A stretch of DNA of 64,000 bases, taken from contig OY848929.1 of the NCBI GenBank assembly GCA_963693285.1, positions 2,730,501-2,794,500 of the forward strand. The letters run 5' to 3'. A model generated the notes under the pieces. It did not search any database. It was given only the letters and a program-made list of their open reading frames with translations, and was not told the DNA's origin. Positions 12,703 through 24,500 of the stretch are shown piece by piece. The stretch is from Xestospongia muta (Eukaryota; Porifera; Demospongiae; Haplosclerida; Petrosiidae). A program made the position numbers and the translations under genes. How positions within the stretch are numbered: position 1 is the first letter of the stretch; every line of letters begins with the position of its first letter.

Positions 12703-15099
12703 ATGTTGTCTCTACTAAGATGTATCCTACTCTCTGCAGTGGCCTGCATTCTCTTCAGTCAAGCTCATTCTCAGGGTTATGTTTCTCCACCACCTGCTCC
12801 TCCTAGGCCAAGACCTACCTATCCTACCCACCCACCCACTCCTGGTTACACTTCGTGTCCTCCAGGCTATCAAGCCTATGGCAAACAATGCAAAGATATC
12901 AATGAATGTAACGTCAATAATGGTGGCTGCAATCATACCTGTGTTAACTTTGATGGTGGTTACTACTGTACATGTAACCCTGGTTATCGTTTATCAAACA
13001 ATTACCACACCTGTATGGACATCAATGAGTGTGCCTGGGATAATGGGGGTTGTGATCAAAAGTGTATCAACGAACCAGGATCTTTCTCCTGTGCATGCTA
13101 TGAAGGTTTCAGACTTGATCACTACCGATGTCAGGACATAAACGAATGTAATGAAGACCTTGACAATTGTGATCAGAGGTGTTTTAATACTAAAGGTAGT
13201 TTCCTGTGCTACTGTTATCCTGGCTATGACCTTGGAATTGATGGTGCTTCGTGTATTGATAAGAACGAATGTTGGGTCAGTAATGGAGGATGCTCTCATA
13301 TCTGTATAAACTCTCAAGGAAACTACTCTTGTGAGTGTCCTCCTGGTTATACTCTTGATTCCAACTTGAGAACATGCAATGATGTTGATGAATGTAATCC
13401 TCGCTCTCCTTGTGAACAAAGGTTAGCTAACAACATACAATACATGTGTACACTTACATGTACATGAACCCATGTCCCAACTTTGTTTCTTTCCATAGGT
13501 GTGTCAACATCCCAGGCAGTTTCGAGTGTTATTGTTACCATGGATATGTACTTAACAACACTGATGGTGTATCTTGTGACAATATAAATGAGTGTTTGTG
13601 GGCTAATGGAGGCTGTGACCAGATCTGCATTGACCAAGAACCCTCATTCGAATGTCGGTGCAAAAGTGGGTATACTTTAATCAATACTAAAGAATGCGAA
13701 GACATCAACGAATGTTTGACTAATAATGGTGGTTGTGATCAAATCTGTGTTAATACACCTGGTAGTTTTGTCTGCAGTTGTTGGGATGGCTATGAGCTAC
13801 AAGCGGATAATAAAACATGTCAGGATACTAATGAATGTATGGATGATACAGATGACTGCGATCAGATATGTCAGAATGTTGATGGAGGTTACACGTGTTC
13901 TTGCTTTAATGGCTACAGATTAGTGACCATCTACCGTCCTGCTTTGAATCAAATATCACATCGTTTCCAGGCTACCATATGTGTAGATATCAATGAATGC
14001 ACTGAAGGAATAGCTCGATGCAATCACCTATGTTGGAACACGATAGGTTCATTTAATTGTAGTTGCTATCCAGGGTATGTTCTTGATAGTGACGGTATCA
14101 CATGTGTTGATTTTAATGAGTGCAACCAAACTGATTTTTGTGACCAAGAGTGTTTCAATCTCCCCGGAAGCTTTGAATGTGGTTGTACTAAAAGTTACAT
14201 CCTGGGTCCTGACCAACGTACATGCTGGGACATCAATGAATGCTTAGTTTCTAATGGAGGCTGTCAACAAATTTGTCGTAATTATGATGGTTCATACAAC
14301 TGCAGTTGCTGGGAAGGATACACTCTCAGTTCTGATGGTTTTAGTTGCCAGGATATAAATGAATGTGAGCTTGAACTGGATTCATGTCAACAAATTTGTG
14401 TCAATACTCGTGGCTCATTTGTTTGTGATTGTTTACCTGGTTTTACATTAAATGGAGATGGAGTAACCTGTAGAGATGTTGACGAGTGTGCTACCAAATG
14501 GCACAACTGTGATCCACAGAGAGAGAGATGTGTCAACAACAATGGAAGCTTTGTTTGCGAATGTCGACCACCATTCCGACGACCTCCACTAGGTGGGGGC
14601 TGTGAATGTCTACCACCATTCACACAAACACCACAGGGCTGCAGTAAGTGTTCTTAGTTAGAGTTTTGGCATTATAATAATCATGCATACTCTTTTTCTT
14701 ACAGTAAGGCTACCCCCTTCAGACCCTACTCGTTCCTCCACAACCACACTCACTTCTACACCTACACCTACACCTACTCCTACACCAGATTGCTATAGAG
14801 CTCGTTGTGATCACAAGTGTTCTTTGGTCCATGGCAGTCCTGTCTGTTCTTGCCGATATGGATATATCCTCTGCAGTGATGGACGCACCTGTAAAGATAA
14901 AGATGAATGTCAAGTAATGAATGGGGGCTGTTATCATATATGTGTCAACACTCCTGGAGGGTACCATTGTTCTTGTAATTCTGGTTACTGGTTGGACAGA
15001 GATGGACACAGTTGTCACTCCTACTTTCCGATCCCATTGCCTTATCCATTACACAGGCCACTAAATCATGGACCTGGTAATAATCCTCATTATGGATAG
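12703..15099 (+). CDS. Secreted multi-EGF protein, array copy 4
   Basis: Exons 12703..13421, 13499..14643 and 14705..15099 give 752 residues; the Thr-Pro linker is two residues shorter than in copies 2, 3 and 5. The architecture is otherwise the same. Variants RCNHLC in module 9 and NQTDF in module 10 are shared only with copy 5, and the linker ends DCYRARC as in copy 5. Intron 1 is 77 bp and begins with a slightly different sequence (GTTAGCTAACAACATAC). Frames and splice sites are intact. Confidence 0.93.
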
Positions 15100-16394
15100 T
15101 CTCTCTCAAACTTTGTAATAATAGTTACATTTTTATGTTACAATTACATTCTTAATTCATTTACTTGTTAATGATTTATGTGTATTGTATATTTGATTTT
15201 AAAAAATAGTTAATGGACCACTTTACTGAGAGCTAAGTTGGACTAGTACAGTATATCAACTTAATGCGTAATGCATTTGATTTTAGTCTTGGCTTGGTTT
15301 TTTAAACAACTGAGTACAATTAGATTGGCCTACTGAATGAGTTTTAGCTAGCCAAATTTAGTTCTTTGGCCACACAAGAGTATACTGTTCTACAGCCAAA
15401 ATCTGAGTCTGATTTAAGTAGCTTCTTTGTAGTTACTTGTTGCACATTGACATGCGTACAGATATTTTAGGAGTTGACATGAGAATGGAGTGACATTATG
15501 GAGTGACATTGTGGAAATACAACTTTACTATCAATAAACAACCAAGTTATATGTGATATTTGATTTTAAAAGTCATTTTAGTCAATTCGTGTAGTTAATA
15601 GGCCACTTTGTTGAGAGCTAATTTAGATCAGTACAGTATATCAGCTCAATGGATCATGTCACCAAGTTTAGTGTTTATTTTAATCTTGGCTTGGTTCCTT
15701 AGCTAACTGAGTACAATAATTAGATTGACCTACTTCTAATGTTTTAAAAAGAGTCTTAGCTTGCCAAATTTGGTTCTTGACCACACAACAGTGTACTCCA
15801 ATATTCTAGAAAAGTCAGGCTTTGGTTAAATTAGCTTCTTTGTTGTGCTTACTCTTATCCAAAGTCTAATCCTATTTTGGTATACATTGACATGTTGATA
15901 TACAGACATTTTAGGAGTTGACATGAGAATGGATATTATGGGAGTGATATTATGAAAAACAACTTGACTATCTACCAGTAAACAACCCAACTATTTATTC
16001 CATTTTGAAGGTCAATAAAGAAGTTAAGATAACACAATGCAAATGTTACAGATAAATTAGAATCAATATATACATGTAAGGAGCAACTTATTTCAGTAAT
16101 AGCATCATCATTATCTTCCTTTATGTCACAGCACAGGTATATATAGTGGTTTTATGATAGGAATGTGTGTGTAGGTATATCATGAGGACACATATCCCTC
16201 TTTCATAACTAATAGAAGGGTCAGTACTAATTATTTTATAAAATTAGTATAATGAAACTCAATCAACCGAGTACAATAAGACAACATCTATTTATAATAA
16301 CAGAGGATAGAAGATTATGAGATATATATTATCAAGACTAGTATTGCAATGTATTAAAGAGTCAATAAGTTTATTTAATAAAGGAGTGTCCTCT
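15100..16394. repeat. Array spacer 4 with internal duplication
   Basis: The EGF 3' flank is partly duplicated inside this spacer: roughly 15,190-15,550 and 15,555-15,960 are diverged copies, both carrying versions of GTTAATGG/RGCCACTTT and the GACATTTTAGGAGTTGACATG motif. The same two-part structure occurs after copy 5 (about 20,340-20,705 and 20,710-21,110), so spacers 4 and 5 share an ancestor not shared with spacers 1-3. No gene seen. Confidence 0.7.
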
Positions 16395-16490
16395 TTACAA
16401 CACTGTCTCAGTGGGTGGTGTGTACTGTGAAAATGCATTGTTTCTCTTGTAAGGTGATTCAAAATTGTTGCAATTGCTGTAAAATTTACT
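16395..16490 (-). pseudogene. Anillin-like gene tail fragment, spacer 4
   Basis: Minus-strand 3' scrap of the anillin-like gene, same length and same junction as in the other spacers. Confidence 0.85.
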
Positions 16491-16499
16491 TTGTTTTAG

Positions 16500-16850
16500 A
16501 TTGATGAAAGTACTTTCAACAAACTATCCATCACATTAATACTATCTTTGATGAGGCTGAAGCTTATAATTATCGAGTTTACTCAGAAGGCTGTCTGGCC
16601 TGCTTTACTGGACACAAAATTCATTTTGTTTAAAAACACATTATGGGAGAGTAAGTACTTATCCAAATCTTACTCTAATGAACTTATTCTTTATGGGATT
16701 ACTTATGATAAATCTTCTAGTGTGCAGAGAGAATGTCATATTCAAGAACAAAATTATCATGTGTATGAACCTCGTGGTGTCCTTTTTGGAGATCCTATGG
16801 ATAGAGGACTACGTTGTGTATCCTTAATAATGTGTATGGGAGGAGCATAA
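16500..16850 (+). pseudogene. GOLGA7/Erf4-like gene fragment, spacer 4
   Basis: Carries DEAEAYNYRVYSEGCLACFTG in one frame and YIQEQN with DPMDRGLR in the downstream exon. The early part of the first exon has the same three-T frameshift as spacers 1 and 2, and the Arg codon that is TGA in spacer 3 is intact here. No 5' exons, so not functional. Confidence 0.82.
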
Positions 16851-17832
16851 TTGTGTTTCTATAATCCATGATATTGTGGTGATTTTTAGGATGTTTCTGA
16901 AAGTAGTCAAAAGTTATTACATTCATGATAATATATATATATATATATTTATTGCTAGGTAAATCTGTTTTTATTAACTAAGCTTTGTGACAATGAATTT
17001 CTAGAACTGAGGTTATATTAACTAATGTTTGCAAAAGCCATGCCCTCATAGACTCACTAGTCACTAGATATTAAGCACTATGGTGGTCATATGTATAGCA
17101 TACTGGATTCAGTGTTATAAGTACATGTCATATAGATGTATGTAAACTGTTGGTACTTCTAACAGTTTTCCTTAACTAGCTTTCTACAGATTGAGGTAAA
17201 CATCAATTATGAACTGAACATAGTGTAAGCATGAAGACATAACTTAAATTACCTTTATCATTTCTTTCTTTACAGTCTCTTTAACTTCTGTTCTGTTCAT
17301 GCTATTATGTGGTTTGTTTTATTAAGTATGTTATTCAATTCTTCTATGTTTGTTCTAATAATTATTATGTTATATATATATAATTAACTTAAATGTAATT
17401 TAAATTAACGTTTATCATATCTTTCTTTAAAATCTTTTTTAACTTCTGTTCTGTTCACATTATTATGTGGTTTTGTTTTATTAAATATGTTATTGAGCTG
17501 TTTTCAATTCTATGTTTATTATCACAAATTATTTATAATTCAATTAAACATAATTACAGCCATCATGTCTGTAAGTCTACACTCTTACTCTACACACTAA
17601 ATACACTGAATTGTGTCTGTATAGTCTATATAATATTCATACATATATATATAAATATATATATACACACGCACACACACATACACACACACATATATAT
17701 ATTGTCCTCATAAATACAAGTTTATTTTTTGATGTATTGATGTGAATATGATAAGATAAACTAGATAAAGTTATTTGTTTTTTGAATAACAATATATAAT
17801 ATATGATAAAGATATCCTATCATTTAGCAGGG
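16851..17832. other. Array spacer 4, AT-rich upstream region
   Basis: AT-rich DNA equivalent to the upstream part of spacers 1 and 3, with the shortest TA/CA tract of the array (about 17,640-17,703). No gene recognised. Confidence 0.6.
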
Positions 17833-17840
17833 TATAAAAG
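17833..17840 (+). promoter_or_regulatory. TATA box of EGF copy 5
   Basis: TATAAAAG, 71 bp upstream of the ATG, conserved context. Confidence 0.85.
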
Positions 17841-17903
17841 GAGCTCTGGCAGTGAACTTCAGTTATCCCAAGACTTTATTGTCTTACACTCATTTAGAAA
17901 AAG

Positions 17904-20305
17904 ATGTTGTCTCTACTAAGATGTATCCTACTCTCTGCAGTGGCCTGCATTCTCTTCAGTCAAGCTCATTCTCAGGGTTATGTTTCTCCACCACCTGCTC
18001 CTCCTAGGCCAAGACCTACCTATCCTACCCACCCACCCACTCCTGGTTACACTTCGTGTCCTCCAGGCTATCAAGCCTATGGCAAACAATGCAAAGATAT
18101 CAATGAATGTAACGTCAATAATGGTGGCTGCAATCATACCTGTGTTAACTTTGATGGTAGTTACTACTGTACATGTAACCCTGGTTATCGTTTATCCAAC
18201 AATTACCACACCTGTATGGACATCAATGAGTGTGCCTGGGATAATGGGGGCTGTGATCAAAAGTGTATCAACGAACCAGGATCTTTCTCCTGTGCATGCT
18301 ATGAAGGTTTCAGACTTGATCACTACCGATGTCAGGACATAAACGAATGTAATGAAGACCTTGACAATTGTGATCAGAGGTGTTTTAATACTAAAGGTAG
18401 TTTCCTGTGCTACTGTTATCCTGGCTATGACCTTGGAGTTGATGGTGCTTCGTGTATTGATAAGAACGAATGTTGGGTCAGTAATGGAGGATGCTCTCAT
18501 ATCTGTATAAACTCTCAAGGAAACTACTCTTGTGAGTGTCCTCCTGGTTATACTCTTGATTCCAACTTGAGAACATGCAATGATGTTGATGAATGTAATC
18601 CTCGCTCTCCTTGTGAACAAAGGTTAGCTAACAAAATACATACATATGTACACTTACATGTACATGAACCCATGTCCCAACTTTGTTTCTTTCCATAGGT
18701 GTGTCAACATCCCAGGCAGTTTCGAGTGTTATTGTTACCATGGATATGTACTTAACAACACTGATGGTGTATCTTGTGACAATATAAATGAGTGTTTGTG
18801 GGCTAATGGAGGCTGTGACCAGATCTGCATTGACCAAGAACCCTCATTCGAATGTCGGTGCAAAAGTGGGTATACTTTAATCAATACTAAAGAATGCGAA
18901 GACATCAACGAATGTTTGACTAATAATGGCGGTTGTGATCAAATCTGTGTTAATACACCTGGTAGTTTTGTCTGCAGTTGTTGGGATGGCTATGAGCTAC
19001 AAGCGGATAATAAAACATGTCAGGATACTATTGAATGTATGGATGATACAGATGACTGCGATCAGATATGTCAGAATGTTGATGGAGGTTACACATGTTC
19101 TTGCTTTAATGGCTACAGATTAGTGACCATCTACCGTCCTGCTTTGAATCAAATATCACATCGTTTCCAGGCTACCATATGTGTAGATATCAATGAATGC
19201 ACTGAAGGAATAGCTCGATGCAATCACCTATGTTGGAACACGATAGGTTCATTTAATTGTAGTTGCTATCCAGGGTATGTTCTTGATAGTGACGGTATCA
19301 CATGTGTTGATTTTAATGAGTGCAACCAAACTGATTTTTGTGACCAAGAGTGTTTCAATCTCCCCGGAAGCTTCGAATGTGGTTGTACTAAAAGTTACAT
19401 CCTGGGTCCTGACCAACGTACATGCTGGGACATCAATGAATGCTTAGTTTCTAATGGAGGCTGTCAACAAATTTGTCGTAATTATGATGGTTCATACAAC
19501 TGCAGTTGCTGGGAAGGATACACTCTCAGTTCTGATGGTTTTAGTTGCCAGGATATAAATGAATGTGAGCTTGAACTGGATTCGTGTCAACAAATTTGTG
19601 TCAATACTCGTGGCTCATTTGTTTGTGATTGTTTACCTGGTTTTACATTAAATGGAGATGGAGTAACCTGTAGAGATGTTGACGAGTGTGCTACCAAATG
19701 GCACAACTGTGATCCACAGAGAGAGAGATGTGTCAACAACAATGGAAGCTTTGTTTGCGAATGTCGACCACCATTCCGACGACCTCCACTAGGTGGGGGC
19801 TGTGAATGTCTACCACCATTCACACAAACACCACAGGGCTGCAGTAAGTGTTCTTAGTTAGAGTTTTGGCATTATAATAATTATGTATACTCTTTTTCTT
19901 ACAGTAAGGCTACCCCCTTCAGACCCTACTCGTTCCTCCACAACCACACTCACTTCTACACCTACTCCTACACCTACACCTACTCTTACACCAGATTGCT
20001 ATAGAGCTCGTTGTGATCACAAGTGTTCTTTGGTCCATGGCAGTCCTGTCTGTTCTTGCCGATATGGATATATCCTCTGCAGTGACGGACGCACCTGTAA
20101 AGATAAAGATGAATGTCAAGTAATGAATGGAGGCTGTTATCATATATGTGTCAACACTCCTGGAGGGTACCATTGTTCTTGTAATTCTGGTTACTGGTTG
20201 GACAGAGATGGACACAGTTGTCACTCCTACTTTCCGATCCCTTTGCCTTATCCATTACACAGGCCACTAAATCATGGACCTGGTAATAATCCTCATTATG
20301 GATAG
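17904..20305 (+). CDS. Secreted multi-EGF protein, array copy 5
   Basis: Exons 17904..18622, 18699..19843 and 19905..20305 give 754 residues with the standard architecture. This is the last copy. It shares RCNHLC, NQTDF and CSCWEG with copy 4, but module 8 begins DTIEC where the others have DTNEC; in calcium-binding EGF modules that Asn/Asp position is a ligand-side residue, so this module may bind calcium less well (inference). One TP in the linker is TL. The gene is intact. Confidence 0.93.
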
Positions 20306-21540
20306 TCTCTCTCAAACTTTGTAATAATAGTTACATTCTAAATAATGATATATGTGTATTGTATATTTGATTTTTAAAATTAGTTAATGGAACATTTTAC
20401 TGAGACTTGGACTAGTACAGTATATCAACTCAATGCACAGTGCATTTGAGTTTAGTCTTTGGTTGGTTTCTTAGACAATTGAGTGCAATTAGATTGGCCT
20501 ACTGAAAGAGTTTTAGCTGCCCAAGTTTGGTTCTTTGCCCACACAACAGTATACTGTTCTACGGCCAAAATCAGAGTCTCTGTTTAGAGTAGCTTCTTTG
20601 TAGTTACTTGTTGCACATTGACATGTGTACAGATATTTAGGAGTTGACATGAGAATGGACATTATGGGAGTGACATTGTGGAAATACAACTTTACTATCA
20701 GTAAACAACTAAGTTATATGTGATATTTGATTTTAAAAGTCATTTTAGTCAATTCATGTAGTTAATAGGCCACTTTCCTGAGAGCTAATTTAGATTAGTA
20801 CAGTATATCAACTCAATGGATCATGTCACCAAGTTTGTGTTTAGTGTTTATTTTAGTCTTGGCTTGGTTCCTTAGCCAACTGAGTACAATAATTAAATTG
20901 GCCTACTTCTAATGTTTTAAAAAGAGTCTTAGCTGGCCAAATTTGGTTCTTGGCCACACAACAGTGTACTCCAATATTCCAAAATAGTCAGGCTCTGGTT
21001 AGATTAGCTTCTTTGTTGTGGTTACTCTTATCCTAAGTCTAATCCTATTTTGGTATACATTGACATGTTGATATACAGACATTTAGAAGTTGACATAAGA
21101 ACGGATATTATGGGAATGACGCTATCAAAAGAGAACTTGACTATCTACCAGTAAACAACCCAAGTATTTATTCCATTTTGAAGGTTAATATAGATGTTGA
21201 GATAACACAATGCAAATGTTACAGATAAATTAGAATCAATATATACATGTAAGGAGCAACTTATTTCAGTAATAGCATCATCATTATCTTCTTATGTCAC
21301 AGCACAGGTATATATAGTGGTTTTATGATAGGAATGTGTGTGTAGGTATATCATGAGGACATATATCCCTCTTTCATAACTAATAGAAGGGTTAGTACTA
21401 ATAATTTTATAAAATTAGTATAATGAAACTCAATCAAGCAAGTACAATAAGACAACATCTATTTATAATAACAGAGGATAGAAGATTATGAGATATATAT
21501 TATCAAGACTAGTACTGCAATGTATTAAAGAGTCAATAAG
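20306..21540. other. Final array spacer between EGF copy 5 and anillin-like gene
   Basis: Contains the two-part duplicated 3' flank seen in spacer 4 and then runs into the 3' end of the intact anillin-like gene. The EGF gene (+) and anillin-like gene (-) converge here, which is the arrangement every unit of the array inherited. No extra gene seen. Confidence 0.65.
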
Positions 21541-21546
21541 TTTATT
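21541..21546 (-). terminator. Poly(A) signal of anillin-like gene
   Basis: AATAAA on the minus strand, 20 bp beyond the stop codon, implying a very short 3' UTR. It is conserved in all spacer copies. Confidence 0.6.
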
Positions 21547-21565
21547 TAATAAAGGAGTGTCCTCT

Positions 21566-24500
21566 TTATAACACTGTCTCAGTGGGTGGTGTGTACTGTG
21601 AAAATGCATTGTTTCTCTTGTAAGGTGATTCAAAATTGTTGTCATTGCTGTAAAATTTACTGGATTGTTTAGGCATGATAAAATTGCTGGAATCCTTCCA
21701 AATTTTGAGGTCCAAGATGGCTTGTCTTAGTAAAGTGGCCCATTGATCTCTCTCTTCTTTACTTTCAAAAGACAAATAAAGTTCTTGGTCAGTTTCATGA
21801 TCTTTGATCAGGAGGGTATTTGGTCTTCGCATTGTCAGCCGAGGAGCATTCTCTACAGTCATTTCCTATAGATAAAGAATTATGATAATGAAGAGATCTT
21901 GTTTATACACATAATATAAATATCTGTGTTGTTTGTCATCATTCCAGTGCAAACACAAATCACTAACAAAAGCACATTGTGTCAATTAAAAAACATTTTT
22001 GAAAGCATTTGACTACACAGATCAACAGCCTAGTCAAATTCCTATTATTGTCTATAAGAGTTAGTTGGCTAACAAGGTGTAAACAAAACAACACTAACAT
22101 TTCTACGTGTTGCTGGTCTCACCTAGCAATAAACAGAGGAGTATCAAACACATTTTAGTAAAATGTAATTATACAATAACAAAAGGTAACCTTGGCATGG
22201 ATGGTATATAGGTTACATGTGCATAACATGCACTATCACCATAGCTACAAAAGCCCTAGCCACTTATGAATAATTCATAACTGTGAACTATGTAGCTTCT
22301 GACAACATCACAAACTATGTTAATAATTATAGATGATGTCATATCATTTTGTCTATATGACTAATGGGTGTGTAGGTGGAGTAGGTAGTCTACATGCCAC
22401 AAACTGTCATCATAGATTCCACATTGCCTCACCTAGTTACATAACTTACTTTAGTAAATTCAATCGTATTAACAGGCATCTTTCTTCCTACATCTTCTGG
22501 ATATGTCCAACATCGTAAATGGTGCTGTCTTAGAATACACCATTGTCTCAGCCAGGCTGGATAACCAGACACCATTTGCTATGGAAAGAAATAAATGAAG
22601 TTTGACAATCATTACTAGTATAACCATGGTAACAAGAGTATTCCTGGTATTTGATGAAGTAGTACAGTATACATACTTCAAAAGGGAGTATAGTAGTGCG
22701 TAGGTAGTGACCTTATATATTATAATAATAGTATGGTTTTACCTACTCTTCTAAAAAAACACAGCACATGCTAAACATATTGATACTATCCTGATAATGA
22801 CTAATAGGAATTCTTTAGGGAAGCAAAAATATCAGAACAGAAATACAAGGGTCAAATCTTGAAGACTCTTACATCAGGTGTATGTCAATATCAATAGCTA
22901 TTAGTCTGTTATGATTACCTGAACATTGATGAATCCAGTAGAGCGAGGTTGTGTAGCACTAGTTGGTTCAGCCATGAGTGTACAACAAATTTGACCCCAA
23001 AGTGGAAGAAGAGGTTGATCACCTGAATAAAACAAAGAGACATTTAAGCATCTAGTAAGGATCTTTACTCCTATGATAATTTCATAGAGGGCTGATGCCA
23101 TAATGTAACTGATGATATTTATCAGTTCTATACACTATCAGACTACTGCTCTGCATCACATCACAAAATGTATATATCACACTTTATTTATGATCAAAAC
23201 AACTTACCAAAAATCAAGTATCTCCTATAGCAAAACTATTACAAGCTACAAACACTATATATCTCTGACACACACAAAAAACAGAAGTAGCAACTGTCTT
23301 CAAGCTACAAAGGCACTAACAAAATGGACTGAAGCCAACATGAGGAAATCAGCATTTATAGTCCTCCCAAGACAGGAAGTAGTAAATAGTTATAACTACT
23401 AATATCCTTCATATATGTTATGTACTAAGAATGTTAATTGGCAGCAATGTACTTTTATATTGCTTCAATATAGAAATGTAAACAGCACAAGTCACAACAT
23501 AGTTGGAATAGCTATCATATCACCATTCAAACTTTACTTAAGAGTTTGCACACAAACATCCAACACTCTATTCAAAATTGTGTCCTCATCAAATCTTTCA
23601 CAACCTGTTTAACAAGCTTTAACCATTAACCACAAGGTGATCTAATGCTACAATTATAACAGCAATAGAGTAGCATATATACTCAAAACATGGATAACTA
23701 CTCATTTTATTTGTATATAAATTGATTAAATGACCATATGTTGCTATGTAGTATAAGATTCTATTTTTAAGGTGAAGCACTATCTCAGTGTGATGGTATG
23801 CAGTTGGAACTATAAACAACTTGTTTAATGAGACAAGAATGATAGGTATGTCCTTGGTGAATTATACAACCAATATACATAAATAGTCATGTATGTAATC
23901 AATGCTCAGCATTATTCTCATGATAAAGGATATTCCTGGTAATAATCCATACAAAAAAACACAAACACAGTTTAATGTAATGTGTCAACATTTCCTTTAG
24001 AGACTAACAGCAGTCTCCTGTGTAAAAGGATAAATCTGACAAGTACCAGTTGATAGGTCAACTAATAATTTGGCTAGTAATTATAATACACTAACCAGCA
24101 GATGATGATAGAGCTGTACCACTTGATCCAATAGCTCCTTTAGTAAGACAGTATGTACGACATGTACCTAGAGAAAATGACATTATTACACAATTTGTCA
24201 TTAAAGTTTGATGACAATGACACTTCATCCATTTGTTATAAATAACCTCATTATAATAATACAACTATATTGTCTTTTACATTTTAGAATTAGTTAAGTA
24301 GACAATTTTGTACAAATTTTTATTATCTAATTATCTTTAGAGTAAGCGCAAGGACACAATAACTAACAGGTGTTTAGTCCCATGAGTACATAGCTATCAG
24401 TCAGTGGTGTGTGTTATCAGATTATAGTGATCCAATCAATGTGTATAGTTATCTTAAAAGTTTATATTAGCCAGCAGCTTCTATGAAGTTAGTCTAGTGG

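Larger units (their letters stand above)
1..21660 (+). repeat. Tandem array of EGF-gene units
   Basis: Five copies of one unit lie head to tail. Measured between equivalent stop or start codons the spacing is about 4.82, 4.05, 4.76 and 5.20 kb. Each unit holds a TATA promoter, a three-exon EGF gene, a spacer ending in the 3' tail of an anillin-like gene (minus strand), and then a GOLGA7-like fragment (plus strand). Homology to the other spacers stops at about 21,660, inside the last exon of the intact anillin-like gene, so that is the right edge of the array. The left edge is outside the window. Spacer lengths differ through one deletion of about 0.75 kb (spacer 2), microsatellite length, and an internal duplication (spacers 4 and 5). 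Confidence 0.93.

Noticed and set aside
1..20305. Long minus-strand and shifted-frame ORFs inside EGF genes
   Set aside because: They mirror the periodic Cys-rich EGF coding sequence and repeat identically in each copy; no independent evidence of coding.
22000..24090. Nested genes inside the anillin introns
   Set aside because: Short frames on both strands are AT-rich, lack splice context and show no protein-like composition.
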